This document shows positions 45,263 to 53,638 of a stretch of 64,000 bases of DNA, one piece after another. The notes below the pieces were generated by a model. The model saw only the letters and a program-made list of their open reading frames with translations. It was not told where the DNA came from and did not search any database. Positions within the stretch are counted from its first letter, which is position 1. Each line of letters begins with the position of its first letter. The stretch is from NCBI RefSeq assembly GCF_015234355.1, contig NZ_JADGMV010000002.1:186001-250000 (forward strand), written 5' to 3'. Position numbers and translations under genes: made by a program. This DNA is from Psychrobacter sp. NG25 (GTDB lineage Bacteria; Pseudomonadota; Gammaproteobacteria; Pseudomonadales; Moraxellaceae).

Positions 45263-46450
45263 ATGAGTACCCTAAAAAAACACAATACCGCCATTTTAGG
45301 CGCGGCCTTTCTGATGGCCACATCAGCCGTAGGGCCAGGATTTTTGACCCAAACTGCCACATTCACCGAAAGCCTCATGGCAAGTTTCGGTTTCGTTATC
45401 TTAATATCTATTGTTATGGACATCGGCGTCCAGCTTAACGTTTGGCGAGTAGTTGCTGTCTCTAAAAAACGTGCACAGGAAATCGCCAACTTGGTGTTTC
45501 CTGGTGTCGGTTACTTGCTCGCTTTCTTAATCATTGCGGGTGGTCTGGCTTTCAATATTGGTAATATTGGCGGTGCAGGGCTTGGTATGCAGTCCATGTT
45601 CAACATGTCGCCTATCACAGGCGCTCTGATCAGTGGTGTGATTGCCGTAGCCATATTTCTAGGCCGAGAAACGGGGCCCATGATGGATAAGTTCGCTCAG
45701 TTAATGGGCTTTATCCTGATTGTATTGGTCATTTATGTGGTCTTTAAATCTGATCCGCCATTAGCAGAAGCCGTCAGCAAAACCATCATGCCTGACAAAA
45801 TCGATGCAGTGGCTATCGTGACGCTAGTCGGCGGTACGGTTGGCGGTTATATTACTTTCTCAGGTGCGCATCGCTTATTAGAAGCAGGCGTCAGCGGAGA
45901 AGAGAATTTAAAATCAGTGACCAGAAGCTCGGTCTCTGGCATTTTGATTGCCTCTGTGATTCGCGTGTTTTTATTCCTTGCAGTATTAGGCGTGGTATCT
46001 CAAGGCTTTGCATTGGATCCCGCCAACCCAGCCATGTCACCGTTTCAGTACATTTTAGGAAATGCGGGTAAAGTTATTTTTGGTATGGTGATTTGGGCGG
46101 CTTCTGTGACCTCGGTGATTGGTGCTGCTTATACCTCTGTGTCTTTTATGACCAACTTCCATCCATTTATTGAAAAGCACAAACGCTACTTCATTATTGG
46201 TTTCATTGTGATCTCAACAATGGTGTTTGCCACTATCGGTAAACCGGCCCAAGTATTGGTATTGGTCGGTACGTTAAATGGTTTGGTATTACCTATCGCT
46301 ATGGTCATCATTTTGATTGCCGCCTATAGAAAAAATATCGTTGGCAATTATAAGCATCCTATTTGGATTGCCGTATTTGGCTGGATCATCGCCATCGTCA
46401 TGAGTATTTTGAGCGTCATGACCATTGCTAAATACCTTGGCATGAGCTAA
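45263..46450 (+). CDS. Nramp-like transporter YcsG
   Basis: A 395-residue, ~11-helix protein of the Nramp superfamily, equivalent to YcsG, which lies with the pxp genes in Bacillus subtilis. The helix-1 region GPGFLTQTATFTESLM lacks the metal-binding DPGN, and the helix-6 region (ITFSGAHRLLEAG) lacks MPH. A metal-transport role is therefore doubtful. Linkage to pxp genes suggests uptake of 5-oxoproline or a related acid (inference). AAGG lies 7 nt before ATG 45263; an in-frame ATG two codons earlier is less well placed. Confidence 0.85.
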   Translation: MSTLKKHNTAILGAAFLMATSAVGPGFLTQTATFTESLMASFGFVILISIVMDIGVQLNVWRVVAVSKKRAQEIANLVFPGVGYLLAFLIIAGGLAFNIGNIGGAGLGMQSMFNMSPITGALISGVIAVAIFLGRETGPMMDKFAQLMGFILIVLVIYVVFKSDPPLAEAVSKTIMPDKIDAVAIVTLVGGTVGGYITFSGAHRLLEAGVSGEENLKSVTRSSVSGILIASVIRVFLFLAVLGVVSQGFALDPANPAMSPFQYILGNAGKVIFGMVIWAASVTSVIGAAYTSVSFMTNFHPFIEKHKRYFIIGFIVISTMVFATIGKPAQVLVLVGTLNGLVLPIAMVIILIAAYRKNIVGNYKHPIWIAVFGWIIAIVMSILSVMTIAKYLGMS

Positions 46451-46469
46451 ACACTAATTTAAGGAATGT

Positions 46470-46895
46470 ATGATGGATATAGAGCAAATAGCACGTGTGG
46501 TCAAACTGGTTGAAAGCAGTCAGCTGCATGAAGTCACGATTGCAGACAATGGGCAGTCTATTACGGTGGTTAATAATCTAGGTGCGCAGAATAATGTTAG
46601 CGCTAATCCTATAGAAGCCACGCCTACTCATGAGACTGAGCAGACTGGTAGTGATGTCTTGCAAGTAGGTGCCACTTACGTAGGGCAGGTCTACTTAAGT
46701 GAAGACGATGCAACAGACAACTTGATCAAAGAAGGCGACCATATTCAAAAAGGTCAGACCATTTGCTTCATTGATGAATTGACCCGTTTGCAGCCAGTAA
46801 TTAGCAATAAAGAAGGTGTTGTCACGGCTGTCTTGGTTGAAAGTGGCCAGAACGTTGAATACGGACAGCCTATTTTTGAGTTAGCCCGTCGTTAA
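46470..46895 (+). CDS. Biotinyl-domain protein lacking the biotin lysine
   Basis: A 141-residue AccB-like protein with an N-terminal helix (MDIEQIARVVKLVESSQ), a linker, and a biotinyl/lipoyl fold. Aligned with the carrier at 40835, the EAMKMMHEV biotinylation loop reads DELTRLQPV, so the modified lysine (K131 there) is Thr105 here. The surrounding fold is well kept (GQTICFID...EGVVTAVLVESGQNVEYGQPIFELA), which argues against a pseudogene. It is the last gene of the operon, 20 bp after ycsG, and a strong terminator follows. It probably binds another subunit without carrying biotin (inference). Either ATG at 46470 or 46473 may be used. Confidence 0.85.
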   Translation: MMDIEQIARVVKLVESSQLHEVTIADNGQSITVVNNLGAQNNVSANPIEATPTHETEQTGSDVLQVGATYVGQVYLSEDDATDNLIKEGDHIQKGQTICFIDELTRLQPVISNKEGVVTAVLVESGQNVEYGQPIFELARR

Positions 46896-46930
46896 AGACC
46901 GTCAACGTGGTTTTGGTTAAATCAAAATAT

Positions 46931-46966
46931 AAACCCTTTAAGCGTCATCTGTCGCTTAAAGGGTTT
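46931..46966 (+). terminator. Rho-independent terminator of the 5-oxoproline operon
   Basis: A perfect 14-bp stem (AAACCCTTTAAGCG at 46931-46944 with 46953-46966) and an 8-nt loop, followed by TTTT. It lies 36 bp after the last operon gene. Confidence 0.9.
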
Positions 46967-47198
46967 TTTATGTGCTGAGTATTATCATCGCTTGCGCAAT
47001 ATTTTATCGCTAACTCTGTGAAAACTGAATTTTTTACGGAAATCGTGGTTTAATAAGGTGTTAAATACGTATTTAATTACTTGTTTACAAAGGTAATTAT
47101 TGGGTTATGTAATATACGCCGTTTTGAGGTGCTATTATGCCCCAAAATAATGTTCAATACGCTGTTACACATGATCAATATTCGAGAGGGGTTTAAGT

Positions 47199-48383
47199 TT
47201 GGAATCTTTTTATACCAAGGAAGATGGTGAGATTTATTATTACAAGCTTCGCGAAAAAAGCGGACCTGACACAATTTACGTATCAAAGCTTGTTGAATCT
47301 AAAAACAGTGTAACGGGAGAGCAAAACAGTCGACGGGTAATCCGTAAAGTATTTGGTGAGTCTGAGTCAAGCGAAATTGTTCGTGTGAAAGGTGAATTTA
47401 TTCTCAGAAGTTCACCAACTGGGAGAGATCAGATTAAAGTTATTGTTCATGAAAATGACAATAATCGTCTCGGTTTCGTTCTTCAGAAGTTTAGAGGAGA
47501 TACAGGGAACCCAACGAAAGAAACAAGCTTCAGCTTTTATGACAACGAATTCCATGAGCTATTAGAGTTTCTTAATCTTGTAAGATTTATCGACTTATCT
47601 AATACAAATAACTTCAAGCAAAGCCTATCTAACCTTAGAGATAAAATTCTAGTTAATAAAGAAGATAAAGAACTATTAGATTCATTTTTGCACCTTGATG
47701 GTGAACATCGCATTAACTTTCTCGAAAAAATGCGTGACAGTTCACTTACTAAACAGGATTTGGATATCCTAACCGGAAGAAAGGATGGACTAAGGCTTTT
47801 TCATCAGAAGCTATATATCGACAAAGATTGGAATGAGGCTCAATGGCAAGGATTCTTCACAGAAAACACTTGGATATTCGGTTATGGTCTCGATTATAGG
47901 TTTCTTTCTATTTTACAGAAAGAGGCTGCTGTATCTGGTGTTGATGTAGATGGGAAAAATACAGTAAATAGTGACTTTCTTATGGGAAGTACTGATTTTA
48001 CAGTGCTTGTTGAGCTTAAAAGACCTGACACCTTGCTATTTGAACTAGGAAAGAACAGGTCGCATAGCTGGAGACTATCTCAATATCTAGTTCATGCAGT
48101 GTCACAAATATTGGCTCAGAAAGCAGCTTGGGAAATAAAGTCTCCGGTTACAAATTATGATCATCAGGGTTTCCCTATTCATCAAAAAACAAGTGATCCT
48201 AAAGCGATTCTAATTATAGGCCGGAAGGATGAGGTTTCTGGAAATCCTAGAGATTATGAAATCAAAATGAAAACATTTGAGTTGTACCGAAGAGATTCAA
48301 GAAATGTTGAAATACTCACTTATGATGAGTTATATGAGAGAGCATATTATATAGTTCATCAAGAGTTACCAAAAAATACATAA
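47199..48383 (+). CDS. sduA: Shedu anti-phage nuclease SduA (DUF4263)
   Basis: A 394-residue Shedu protein, a single-gene anti-phage defence. Residues ~1-190 are the variable sensing part. The C-terminal DUF4263 nuclease core has NEAQWQGFFTENTWIFGYGL, then TDFTVLVELKRPD carrying the PD-(D/E)XK residues D266, E272 and K274, and AVSQILAQKAAW with ILTYDELYERA near the end. It starts at TTG 47199 with a GAGAGGGG site upstream. Shedu proteins oligomerise and cut DNA when phage is sensed. It stands alone between the 5-oxoproline operon terminator and cueR, is A+T-rich, and was probably acquired. Confidence 0.9.
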   Translation: MESFYTKEDGEIYYYKLREKSGPDTIYVSKLVESKNSVTGEQNSRRVIRKVFGESESSEIVRVKGEFILRSSPTGRDQIKVIVHENDNNRLGFVLQKFRGDTGNPTKETSFSFYDNEFHELLEFLNLVRFIDLSNTNNFKQSLSNLRDKILVNKEDKELLDSFLHLDGEHRINFLEKMRDSSLTKQDLDILTGRKDGLRLFHQKLYIDKDWNEAQWQGFFTENTWIFGYGLDYRFLSILQKEAAVSGVDVDGKNTVNSDFLMGSTDFTVLVELKRPDTLLFELGKNRSHSWRLSQYLVHAVSQILAQKAAWEIKSPVTNYDHQGFPIHQKTSDPKAILIIGRKDEVSGNPRDYEIKMKTFELYRRDSRNVEILTYDELYERAYYIVHQELPKNT

Positions 48384-48557
48384 CAAGGGCGTACAGTTTG
48401 ACAGCTTACTACGCAGTTGATGCCAGTGCTAACGTCCGCTTCGGGCATTAAGCTGACCGTCAATACTTGAACAGTATGCATACTCACTTCTCTTTTAATG
48501 ATGTGAGAAAATAACATAACCGAGAACGTTTTCATGGAGAAGTGCTCGTTAAAAGCT

Positions 48558-48950
48558 CTATTTGGCTTGCCCAAGATCCTCTAGGATAGCGCAATCTGCA
48601 TTATCATCGCCTGCACAGTTATCAAAAGAATTCTGTAGCGAATTGACCATCTCCTGCAATTGAGTGATTTTTTGGTTTAACGTTTCGATATGCTCTTGTG
48701 TCAACTGCTTAACATCCGCGCTCTGACGGCTGGCATTTTTGCGCAGATATAGTAACTCTTTCATTTGCTTGGATGAGAACCCCAAGTCACGAGAATGTTT
48801 TAAAAAGCATAAGTCGTCTATATCGTCTTTAGAATACAAGCGATAACCTGAGTTCGAGCGATTTACGGTTTCTAGCAAGCCAATCTGCTCATAGTAGCGA
48901 ATCATTTTGGTAGAGATGCCTGATTGCTTTGATGCTTGACCAATATTCAT
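48558..48950 (-). CDS. cueR: Copper-responsive MerR regulator CueR
   Basis: A 130-residue MerR-family activator: HTH motif NIGQASKQSGISTKMIRYYEQIGLL at the N-terminus, a long dimerisation helix, and a metal loop with Cys112 and Cys120 (CAGDDNADC), the same spacing and numbers as in E. coli CueR. It senses Cu(I) and activates copA, which lies upstream in the same direction. ATG 48950 is chosen because AGGA is 8 nt upstream; a start three codons earlier has no spacing. A hairpin lies between copA and cueR, so expression relative to copA may be reduced. Confidence 0.92.
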   Translation of the reverse strand: MNIGQASKQSGISTKMIRYYEQIGLLETVNRSNSGYRLYSKDDIDDLCFLKHSRDLGFSSKQMKELLYLRKNASRQSADVKQLTQEHIETLNQKITQLQEMVNSLQNSFDNCAGDDNADCAILEDLGQAK

Positions 48951-48989
48951 ATTTATCATCCTAACTTAAAAAGGGACTTAAATAACAAA

Positions 48990-49020
48990 AGGGTTTAAAT
49001 AACCTGTGTATTTAAACCCT
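48990..49020 (-). terminator. Hairpin between copA and cueR
   Basis: AGGGTTTAAAT (48990-49000) pairs perfectly with ATTTAAACCCT (49010-49020) around a 9-nt loop. On the minus strand it is followed by TTTTGTTATTT. It may attenuate read-through from copA into cueR. Confidence 0.6.
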
Positions 49021-49055
49021 ATATGGATATCCTTTACGATTCTACATTCACTCTG

Positions 49056-49081
49056 TAGCGGTTTAGTAGTTCGCTGACTAT
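49056..49081. repeat. Isolated end of the short repeat, overlapping the copA stop
   Basis: TAGCGGTTTAGTAGTTCGCTGACTATG closely matches the right end of the 3175-3282 element (CATAGCGG...GACTATA). The rest of the element is absent. The copA stop codon (49078-49080) lies within this block, so the repeat may have supplied the end of the reading frame. Confidence 0.45.
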
Positions 49082-51540
49082 GCTCTAAAGTACTTGAGGC
49101 GTAATGCATTACCCAGTACGAAAACAGAAGACAGTGCCATGGCGCCTGCCGCAAAAATAGGTGAGAGCAGGATACCAAAGGCGGGATACAAGACACCTGC
49201 GGCAATCGGAATCAAGGCGACATTATAAATAAATGCCCAAGCCAGATTTTGTCTGATATTACTGATAGTGGCTTTGCTCAATGCAATCGCGGTAGGCACG
49301 CCTTGCAGACTACCTGACATTAGCACCACTTCAGCCGCCTCAATCGCCACATCTGTGCCTGTACCAATGGCCAATCCAACATCGGATTGAGCCAATGCAG
49401 GGGCATCATTGATACCATCACCAACAAATGCCACTCGGCCATATTGCTCTTGCAACTGGCGTATTGCATCCACTTTTCCTTCGGGTAATACTTCTGCCAC
49501 TACCTGATCGATATTTAATGTTGCGGCAATCGCTTGGGCGGTATGGCGATTATCGCCTGTAATCATGGCTACTTTTAAGCCCAACTGATGTAGTGCGGCG
49601 ATGGCGGCATGAGTCGTCTCTTTAATAGGGTCGGCAACGGCAATGATAGCGGCCAATTGCTGATCAATCGATACATAGAGTGGGGTTTTACCTTCTTGAC
49701 CCAAACGTAGCGCATCTTGTGCAAAAGGCGCGACATCAAGCCCCAATTGTTGCATATAACGATCCGCCCCAATGTGAATCACTTGTCCTGCCACGTTTGC
49801 TTGAATGCCCAAACCTGTCATCGCTTCAAAGTCAGCGATAGGTAGCAGCTGAATATTCTGTTGTTCTGCAGCTTGAACAATAGCTAAGCCAATGGGATGC
49901 TCAGACTTTGCTTCAACCGATGCCACCACACGTAAGACCTGTTCTTTCTCAAACCCTTGTTGGACTTGGAAATCCGTTAACGTAGGTTTGCCTTCAGTCA
50001 ATGTGCCTGTTTTATCAACGGCAACCACGCTCACATCCTGAAGCATTTGTAGCGCTTCACCTTTACGGAATAGCACACCTAACTCTGCACCACGACCCGT
50101 ACCGACCATAATAGAGGTGGGAGTGGCCAATCCCATTGCACAAGGGCAAGCCACAATGAGCACGGCAACCGCATTGATTAAGCCGAAGGTCAAGGCAGGG
50201 TCAGGGCCAAAAATTAACCAAACTATAAAGGTCAATGCTGATAAAAACATCACCGCTGGTACAAACCACATGGTGACTTTATCCACCAATGCTTGAATCG
50301 GTAATTTAGAGCCTTGGGCTTGTTCTACCATACGAATGATTTGTGCCAATACAGAATCTTCACCAATGGCCGTTGCTCGAATATTCACAGTGCCGTTTTG
50401 ATTGATAGTACCACCGACCACTTGATCGCCTGCTTGTTTTTTCACAGGGACAGGTTCACCCGTAATCATAGATTCATCAATATAACTGTGACCGTCGACG
50501 ACTTCGCCATCGATAGGCACACGCTCGCCTGGACGAATCTCAACTATCATTTGTGCGGTGACGTCTTCTACAGGGACTTCAATGACTTTGCCATCTTGTT
50601 GTACACGGGCCGTCTTTGCCTGCATGCCTACTAAATGCTGAATGGCTTGAGAAGTACGACCTTTAGCCTTTGCTTCAAAATAACGACCTAATAAAATCAA
50701 GCTTACAATCATGGCAGCGGCTTCGTAATAAACGTGCACCGTGCCTTCAGGTAACGCTTGCGGGATAAAGGTCGCTATGAGAGAAAAGCCATATGCTGCG
50801 ATGGTACCAATCGCCACTAGCGAATTCATATCTGGCGCAAAACGCAATAAGGCTGGCACGCCTTTTTGATAAAAGCGTCGGCCTGGAAAGAGTAGTACCA
50901 ATGTGGTCAAAACAAACTGTATCAGCCAACTTTGTTGAGTGCCGAGGTTATTCACCACCCACATATGAAAGGCGGGAATCATATGCGAGCCCATTGCGAG
51001 AATGAATACGGGCAGTGACAACAGTGCAGAAAGCCCTAAATCTCGTTTAAGCTGATTTTGCTCTGAGGCTTTTTTATCTTGTCGATCACTTTGATCTTGT
51101 TCTACCAGTTTGGCCTCGTAGCCCGCTTTTTTAACGGCATCAATCAATTCACTTGTTTGTATTTGAGCATCGCCTTTAATCCAAGCGCGTTCAGTCGCAA
51201 GGTTTACCGTAGCTTGTTGCACGCCAGCGACTTTGGCCAAGGATTTTTCTACTCGTCCAACGCAAGAGGCACAGCTCATGCCTTCTATAGATAGCTCGAT
51301 AGGCTTGGTTTCAGTCACCTTATAACCTGCGCGCTCTACCGCTTTGTTTAACTGGGCAACATCTAAGGGCTGCGATGAATAAACAGTCGCCTGTTCAGTG
51401 GCAAGATTTACCTCGGCATTTTCAACGTGTTCAATATTTTTCAATTGTTTTTCGATACGCCCAACACAAGAGGCGCAACTCATGCCTTCAATGCTCAGCA
51501 CTTTATGATAAATAGGGGCTTTAGTATTTTTTGTTTTCAT
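49078..51540 (-). CDS. copA: Copper-exporting P1B-type ATPase CopA
   Basis: An 820-residue P1B ATPase with two N-terminal heavy-metal domains (MSCASCVGR at residues 20-28 and again near residue 90), eight membrane helices, and the copper site CPC (IVACPCAMGLATP). The catalytic aspartate lies in DKTGTLT and the hinge motif is GDGINDAPAL. It pumps Cu(I) out of the cytoplasm. A CueR-type promoter with 19-bp spacing lies just upstream at 51585-51615, and cueR follows downstream. The last residues (LRLKYFRA) are followed by a stop inside a repeat end (49056-49081). Confidence 0.96.
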   Translation of the reverse strand: MKTKNTKAPIYHKVLSIEGMSCASCVGRIEKQLKNIEHVENAEVNLATEQATVYSSQPLDVAQLNKAVERAGYKVTETKPIELSIEGMSCASCVGRVEKSLAKVAGVQQATVNLATERAWIKGDAQIQTSELIDAVKKAGYEAKLVEQDQSDRQDKKASEQNQLKRDLGLSALLSLPVFILAMGSHMIPAFHMWVVNNLGTQQSWLIQFVLTTLVLLFPGRRFYQKGVPALLRFAPDMNSLVAIGTIAAYGFSLIATFIPQALPEGTVHVYYEAAAMIVSLILLGRYFEAKAKGRTSQAIQHLVGMQAKTARVQQDGKVIEVPVEDVTAQMIVEIRPGERVPIDGEVVDGHSYIDESMITGEPVPVKKQAGDQVVGGTINQNGTVNIRATAIGEDSVLAQIIRMVEQAQGSKLPIQALVDKVTMWFVPAVMFLSALTFIVWLIFGPDPALTFGLINAVAVLIVACPCAMGLATPTSIMVGTGRGAELGVLFRKGEALQMLQDVSVVAVDKTGTLTEGKPTLTDFQVQQGFEKEQVLRVVASVEAKSEHPIGLAIVQAAEQQNIQLLPIADFEAMTGLGIQANVAGQVIHIGADRYMQQLGLDVAPFAQDALRLGQEGKTPLYVSIDQQLAAIIAVADPIKETTHAAIAALHQLGLKVAMITGDNRHTAQAIAATLNIDQVVAEVLPEGKVDAIRQLQEQYGRVAFVGDGINDAPALAQSDVGLAIGTGTDVAIEAAEVVLMSGSLQGVPTAIALSKATISNIRQNLAWAFIYNVALIPIAAGVLYPAFGILLSPIFAAGAMALSSVFVLGNALRLKYFRA

Positions 51541-51584
51541 AACAACCTCTGTCGTTTTTAATTCTATTTTTAATCTATAGTGAC

Positions 51585-51615
51585 AGCATATAGGTTGACA
51601 TCATGGTAAGGTCAA
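51585..51615 (-). promoter_or_regulatory. CueR-type copA promoter with 19-bp spacer
   Basis: On the minus strand TTGACC (51615-51610) and TATGCT (51590-51585) are separated by exactly 19 nt, the lengthened spacing typical of MerR-family promoters that need regulator-driven DNA distortion. A TTGAC...GTCAA inverted repeat lies in the spacer region. It is ~45 bp upstream of copA. Confidence 0.75.
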
Positions 51616-51734
51616 GCGTATTTCTATAATACTTTCAAAACATTACTCCTGAACCGTGTTGTGATGATGAAGTAAAGGTGCGGAAGGTTAAAATGAGAGG
51701 AGTGGTAGATAACAAAGAAAGGTATTGCCGATAA

Positions 51735-51842
51735 CTTATCTCATGGAAACAAGGGCGGTTCCCTAGTGAAGATTTGAATACTTGGCTGTGTAAATGTAGT
51801 GAGCTTTTCGATGTTGAATCGCATTACTGCTACTTGTATTAA
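51735..51842 (+). pseudogene. Possible gene remnant
   Basis: A 35-codon open stretch with protein-like composition (LISWKQGRFPSEDLNTW..., ending HYCYLY-stop) has no start codon and a stop just before it. It may be the tail of a decayed gene in this accessory region. The evidence is composition only, so confidence is low. Confidence 0.25.
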
Positions 51843-51912
51843 ATAATTTAGCAGGTAGCCTGATAGGTACTACACTAGTAGTCACCGTAATTCATTTTCA
51901 AGAGCAATAAAA

Positions 51913-52362
51913 ATGAGTAGCTTAGTCAATTATGATAAAAACATATCCATTCAGCTTGCACCAGTTTCTTATAATGAGTTTGGCGTAATGTGCAGCTTGG
52001 AAGTAAAAGCAGAGCTGATATGCTTGGATTTTAAAAATGTTAATGAAGTAAATAGATATATGTCATATGAGAATATAACTTATCTGAAAAAACAACTTAC
52101 AAAGCTGGATAATTTAGATCAGTTTGAAGATGAGGATGAACTAGTCTTTTCTATCTATCCTATTGATATGTTCTTTACTATGGATATCTTTAAATCAAAT
52201 GACTACTTGTTGTTTATCAAGCTAAGAGTGCCTGTTGGAGTTTATACAAACGGTAAAATTACAGGATATGACTTTGGTTTGGATTTTTCCGTTAGGGCAA
52301 GTGCTTTTAAATTATTTTTAGAGGATTTTCTCAATGAATGCCAAGAAATTTCGATTTCTTAA
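51913..52362 (+). CDS. Uncharacterised 149-aa protein (accessory region)
   Basis: A 149-residue protein I do not recognise. It begins MSSLVNYDKNISIQLAPVSYNEFG and alternates beta-like and helical segments. It is acidic near residues 70-80 (DNLDQFEDEDELVFSI), has no signal peptide or membrane helix, and ends in a helix (SAFKLFLEDFLNECQEI). Composition is A+T-rich compared with the flanking copA. The size and location among remnants and other orphan genes suit an immunity-like or antitoxin-like protein, but no motif supports that. No ribosome site of note precedes the ATG. Confidence 0.6.
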   Translation: MSSLVNYDKNISIQLAPVSYNEFGVMCSLEVKAELICLDFKNVNEVNRYMSYENITYLKKQLTKLDNLDQFEDEDELVFSIYPIDMFFTMDIFKSNDYLLFIKLRVPVGVYTNGKITGYDFGLDFSVRASAFKLFLEDFLNECQEISIS

Positions 52363-52389
52363 TAATCTATCTGTAAGTGAGGTGTACTT

Positions 52390-52504
52390 ATGGCGAAACA
52401 ATCATGTGCTTTCACTGGTTTGGTGCGCTATACAGGCATCAAACTATATTATGAAAATTTTCCAAGTCAACTTCTACGAGATTAACGACATGGGTCAGAT
52501 GTAA
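52390..52504 (+). other. Short overlapping frames, probable remnants
   Basis: Two very short frames lie here: a 31-codon frame from 52390 (MAKQSCAFTGLVRYTG..., ending LRD-stop) and an overlapping 17-codon frame from 52451 (MKIFQVNFYEINDMGQM). Neither has a clear ribosome site. They look like scraps of former genes rather than expressed proteins. Confidence 0.2.
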
Positions 52505-52515
52505 GGATAGTTATA

Positions 52516-52965
52516 ATGAAATATATCAAACACTTTGTAAATTCTTATGGAGAGCATACTTGGGATTTTACGTATTACTATCATGAAGTAGTTCCTAAGA
52601 TCCTTAAACGTAGGGAGGATTTGAGCCCGATTTTATCAAGTGATTTAAACGGAATAGATAATAGAGAGAAGACGCTTAATAAGGGCATAATCAAGACGAT
52701 TTATTATGATTTAGAAAATGATAGGATTTCGTTGAAGATCGAGCAAAGACAAGGCAAAGATTTAATAGAAATCATCTATTCCGATATTGTGAATGTTAAT
52801 ATCAATTGTTGTATATTACCAATCACAATAATGGTACATGAAGTAGACGTAACGCCTGATAGTAATATCATACATTCACTATTTTTATTAGGTGATACAG
52901 AAATAGTTTTTGAATGCAAAAAAATAGAATTAAAGACTATACGTCTTGAAAAAGTCACAAGTTAA
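52516..52965 (+). CDS. Uncharacterised 149-aa protein (accessory region)
   Basis: A 149-residue protein without a recognised domain. It begins MKYIKHFVNSYGEHTWDFTYYYHEVVP and is rich in Ile, Asn and Tyr, with alternating beta-strand-like stretches (GIIKTIYYDLENDRISLKIEQRQG; IVNVNINCCILPITIMVHEVDV). It has no signal peptide. AAGGATAG lies upstream of the ATG. It is A+T-rich like its neighbour at 51913 and could be an orphan immunity protein, but this is not supported by a motif. Confidence 0.6.
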   Translation: MKYIKHFVNSYGEHTWDFTYYYHEVVPKILKRREDLSPILSSDLNGIDNREKTLNKGIIKTIYYDLENDRISLKIEQRQGKDLIEIIYSDIVNVNINCCILPITIMVHEVDVTPDSNIIHSLFLLGDTEIVFECKKIELKTIRLEKVTS

Positions 52966-53159
52966 GCTAAAAATTAACCGCACTGTCTAATTGATTATGT
53001 CAATATCAAAGCATATATTTTGGGTTCAACTCATCAAAATATATAGCAAGAAACTTTGACTATACCCCAGCGGAACCAGCTATTTCACCCTTCAAACCTA
53101 TTAACAGACTACTTAAAGCAGACTGTTAACATGGAATCACTTAAAAAATCCTAATAACC

Positions 53160-53546
53160 ATGGGGGTTTTCTCTATGCAAAACATTAAGAAGCAGACCAC
53201 AATATCGAGCCTAGACTTTAATAATCTACGCAAACTCATGGATGCCTTAATTAATCTAAAAAAAATTGATGATCTAGATTCTCTTGATGCAGATTACAGT
53301 TTTGAATGGCAAGAAGATGCCAACGAGATGATTGATAGTATCAATAAGTATGTAGAGCAAACGTTAGCTAGCCTAGAGGCGGAGAGCTACCAAAATGCCC
53401 ACTGTAGTCTGACTTCTTTGAAAATACGCCTACAGGATTTAAATGGCACAATAAATGAAATCACTAACGATACTATCTTACTGCACTGTGATGATAAAGA
53501 ATTCACTTGGCCACCATTGAATGAAGATTGTCGCCTTCTTGAGTGA
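53160..53546 (+). CDS. Uncharacterised 128-aa helical protein
   Basis: A 128-residue acidic, mostly helical protein: SLDFNNLRKLMDALINLKKIDDLDSLDADY, then an amphipathic central helix (NEMIDSINKYVEQTLASLEAES) and a C-terminal DDKEFTWPPLNEDCRLLE. I do not recognise it. The start is uncertain between 53160 and 53175; the latter has GGGGG at ~8 nt. An inverted repeat (TTAACAG...CTGTTAA, 53101-53129) lies upstream. No functional clue beyond its position in the accessory region. Confidence 0.5.
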   Translation: MGVFSMQNIKKQTTISSLDFNNLRKLMDALINLKKIDDLDSLDADYSFEWQEDANEMIDSINKYVEQTLASLEAESYQNAHCSLTSLKIRLQDLNGTINEITNDTILLHCDDKEFTWPPLNEDCRLLE

Positions 53547-53638
53547 TGGCGCGAGCACTAATACTCTAAACAATCCTTAATTGAACGTTTCTCAAATTGT
53601 GAAGCGTCCTTAGATAATTATTTATTAATATTCTAAAT

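Noticed and set aside
48384..48470. Sequence after the Shedu stop that resembles an integron attC site (ATAACAAGGGCG...GCTAACGTCCGCTTCGGGC).
   Set aside because: The required opposing RYYYAAC and GTTRRRY core sites are not properly arranged, and there is no integrase or second cassette in the window.
53054..53064. CTTTGACTATA, the inverse of the 3175 repeat's left end (11 bp).
   Set aside because: The match stops after 11 bp and no partner end is near, so chance is likely in A+T-rich sequence.
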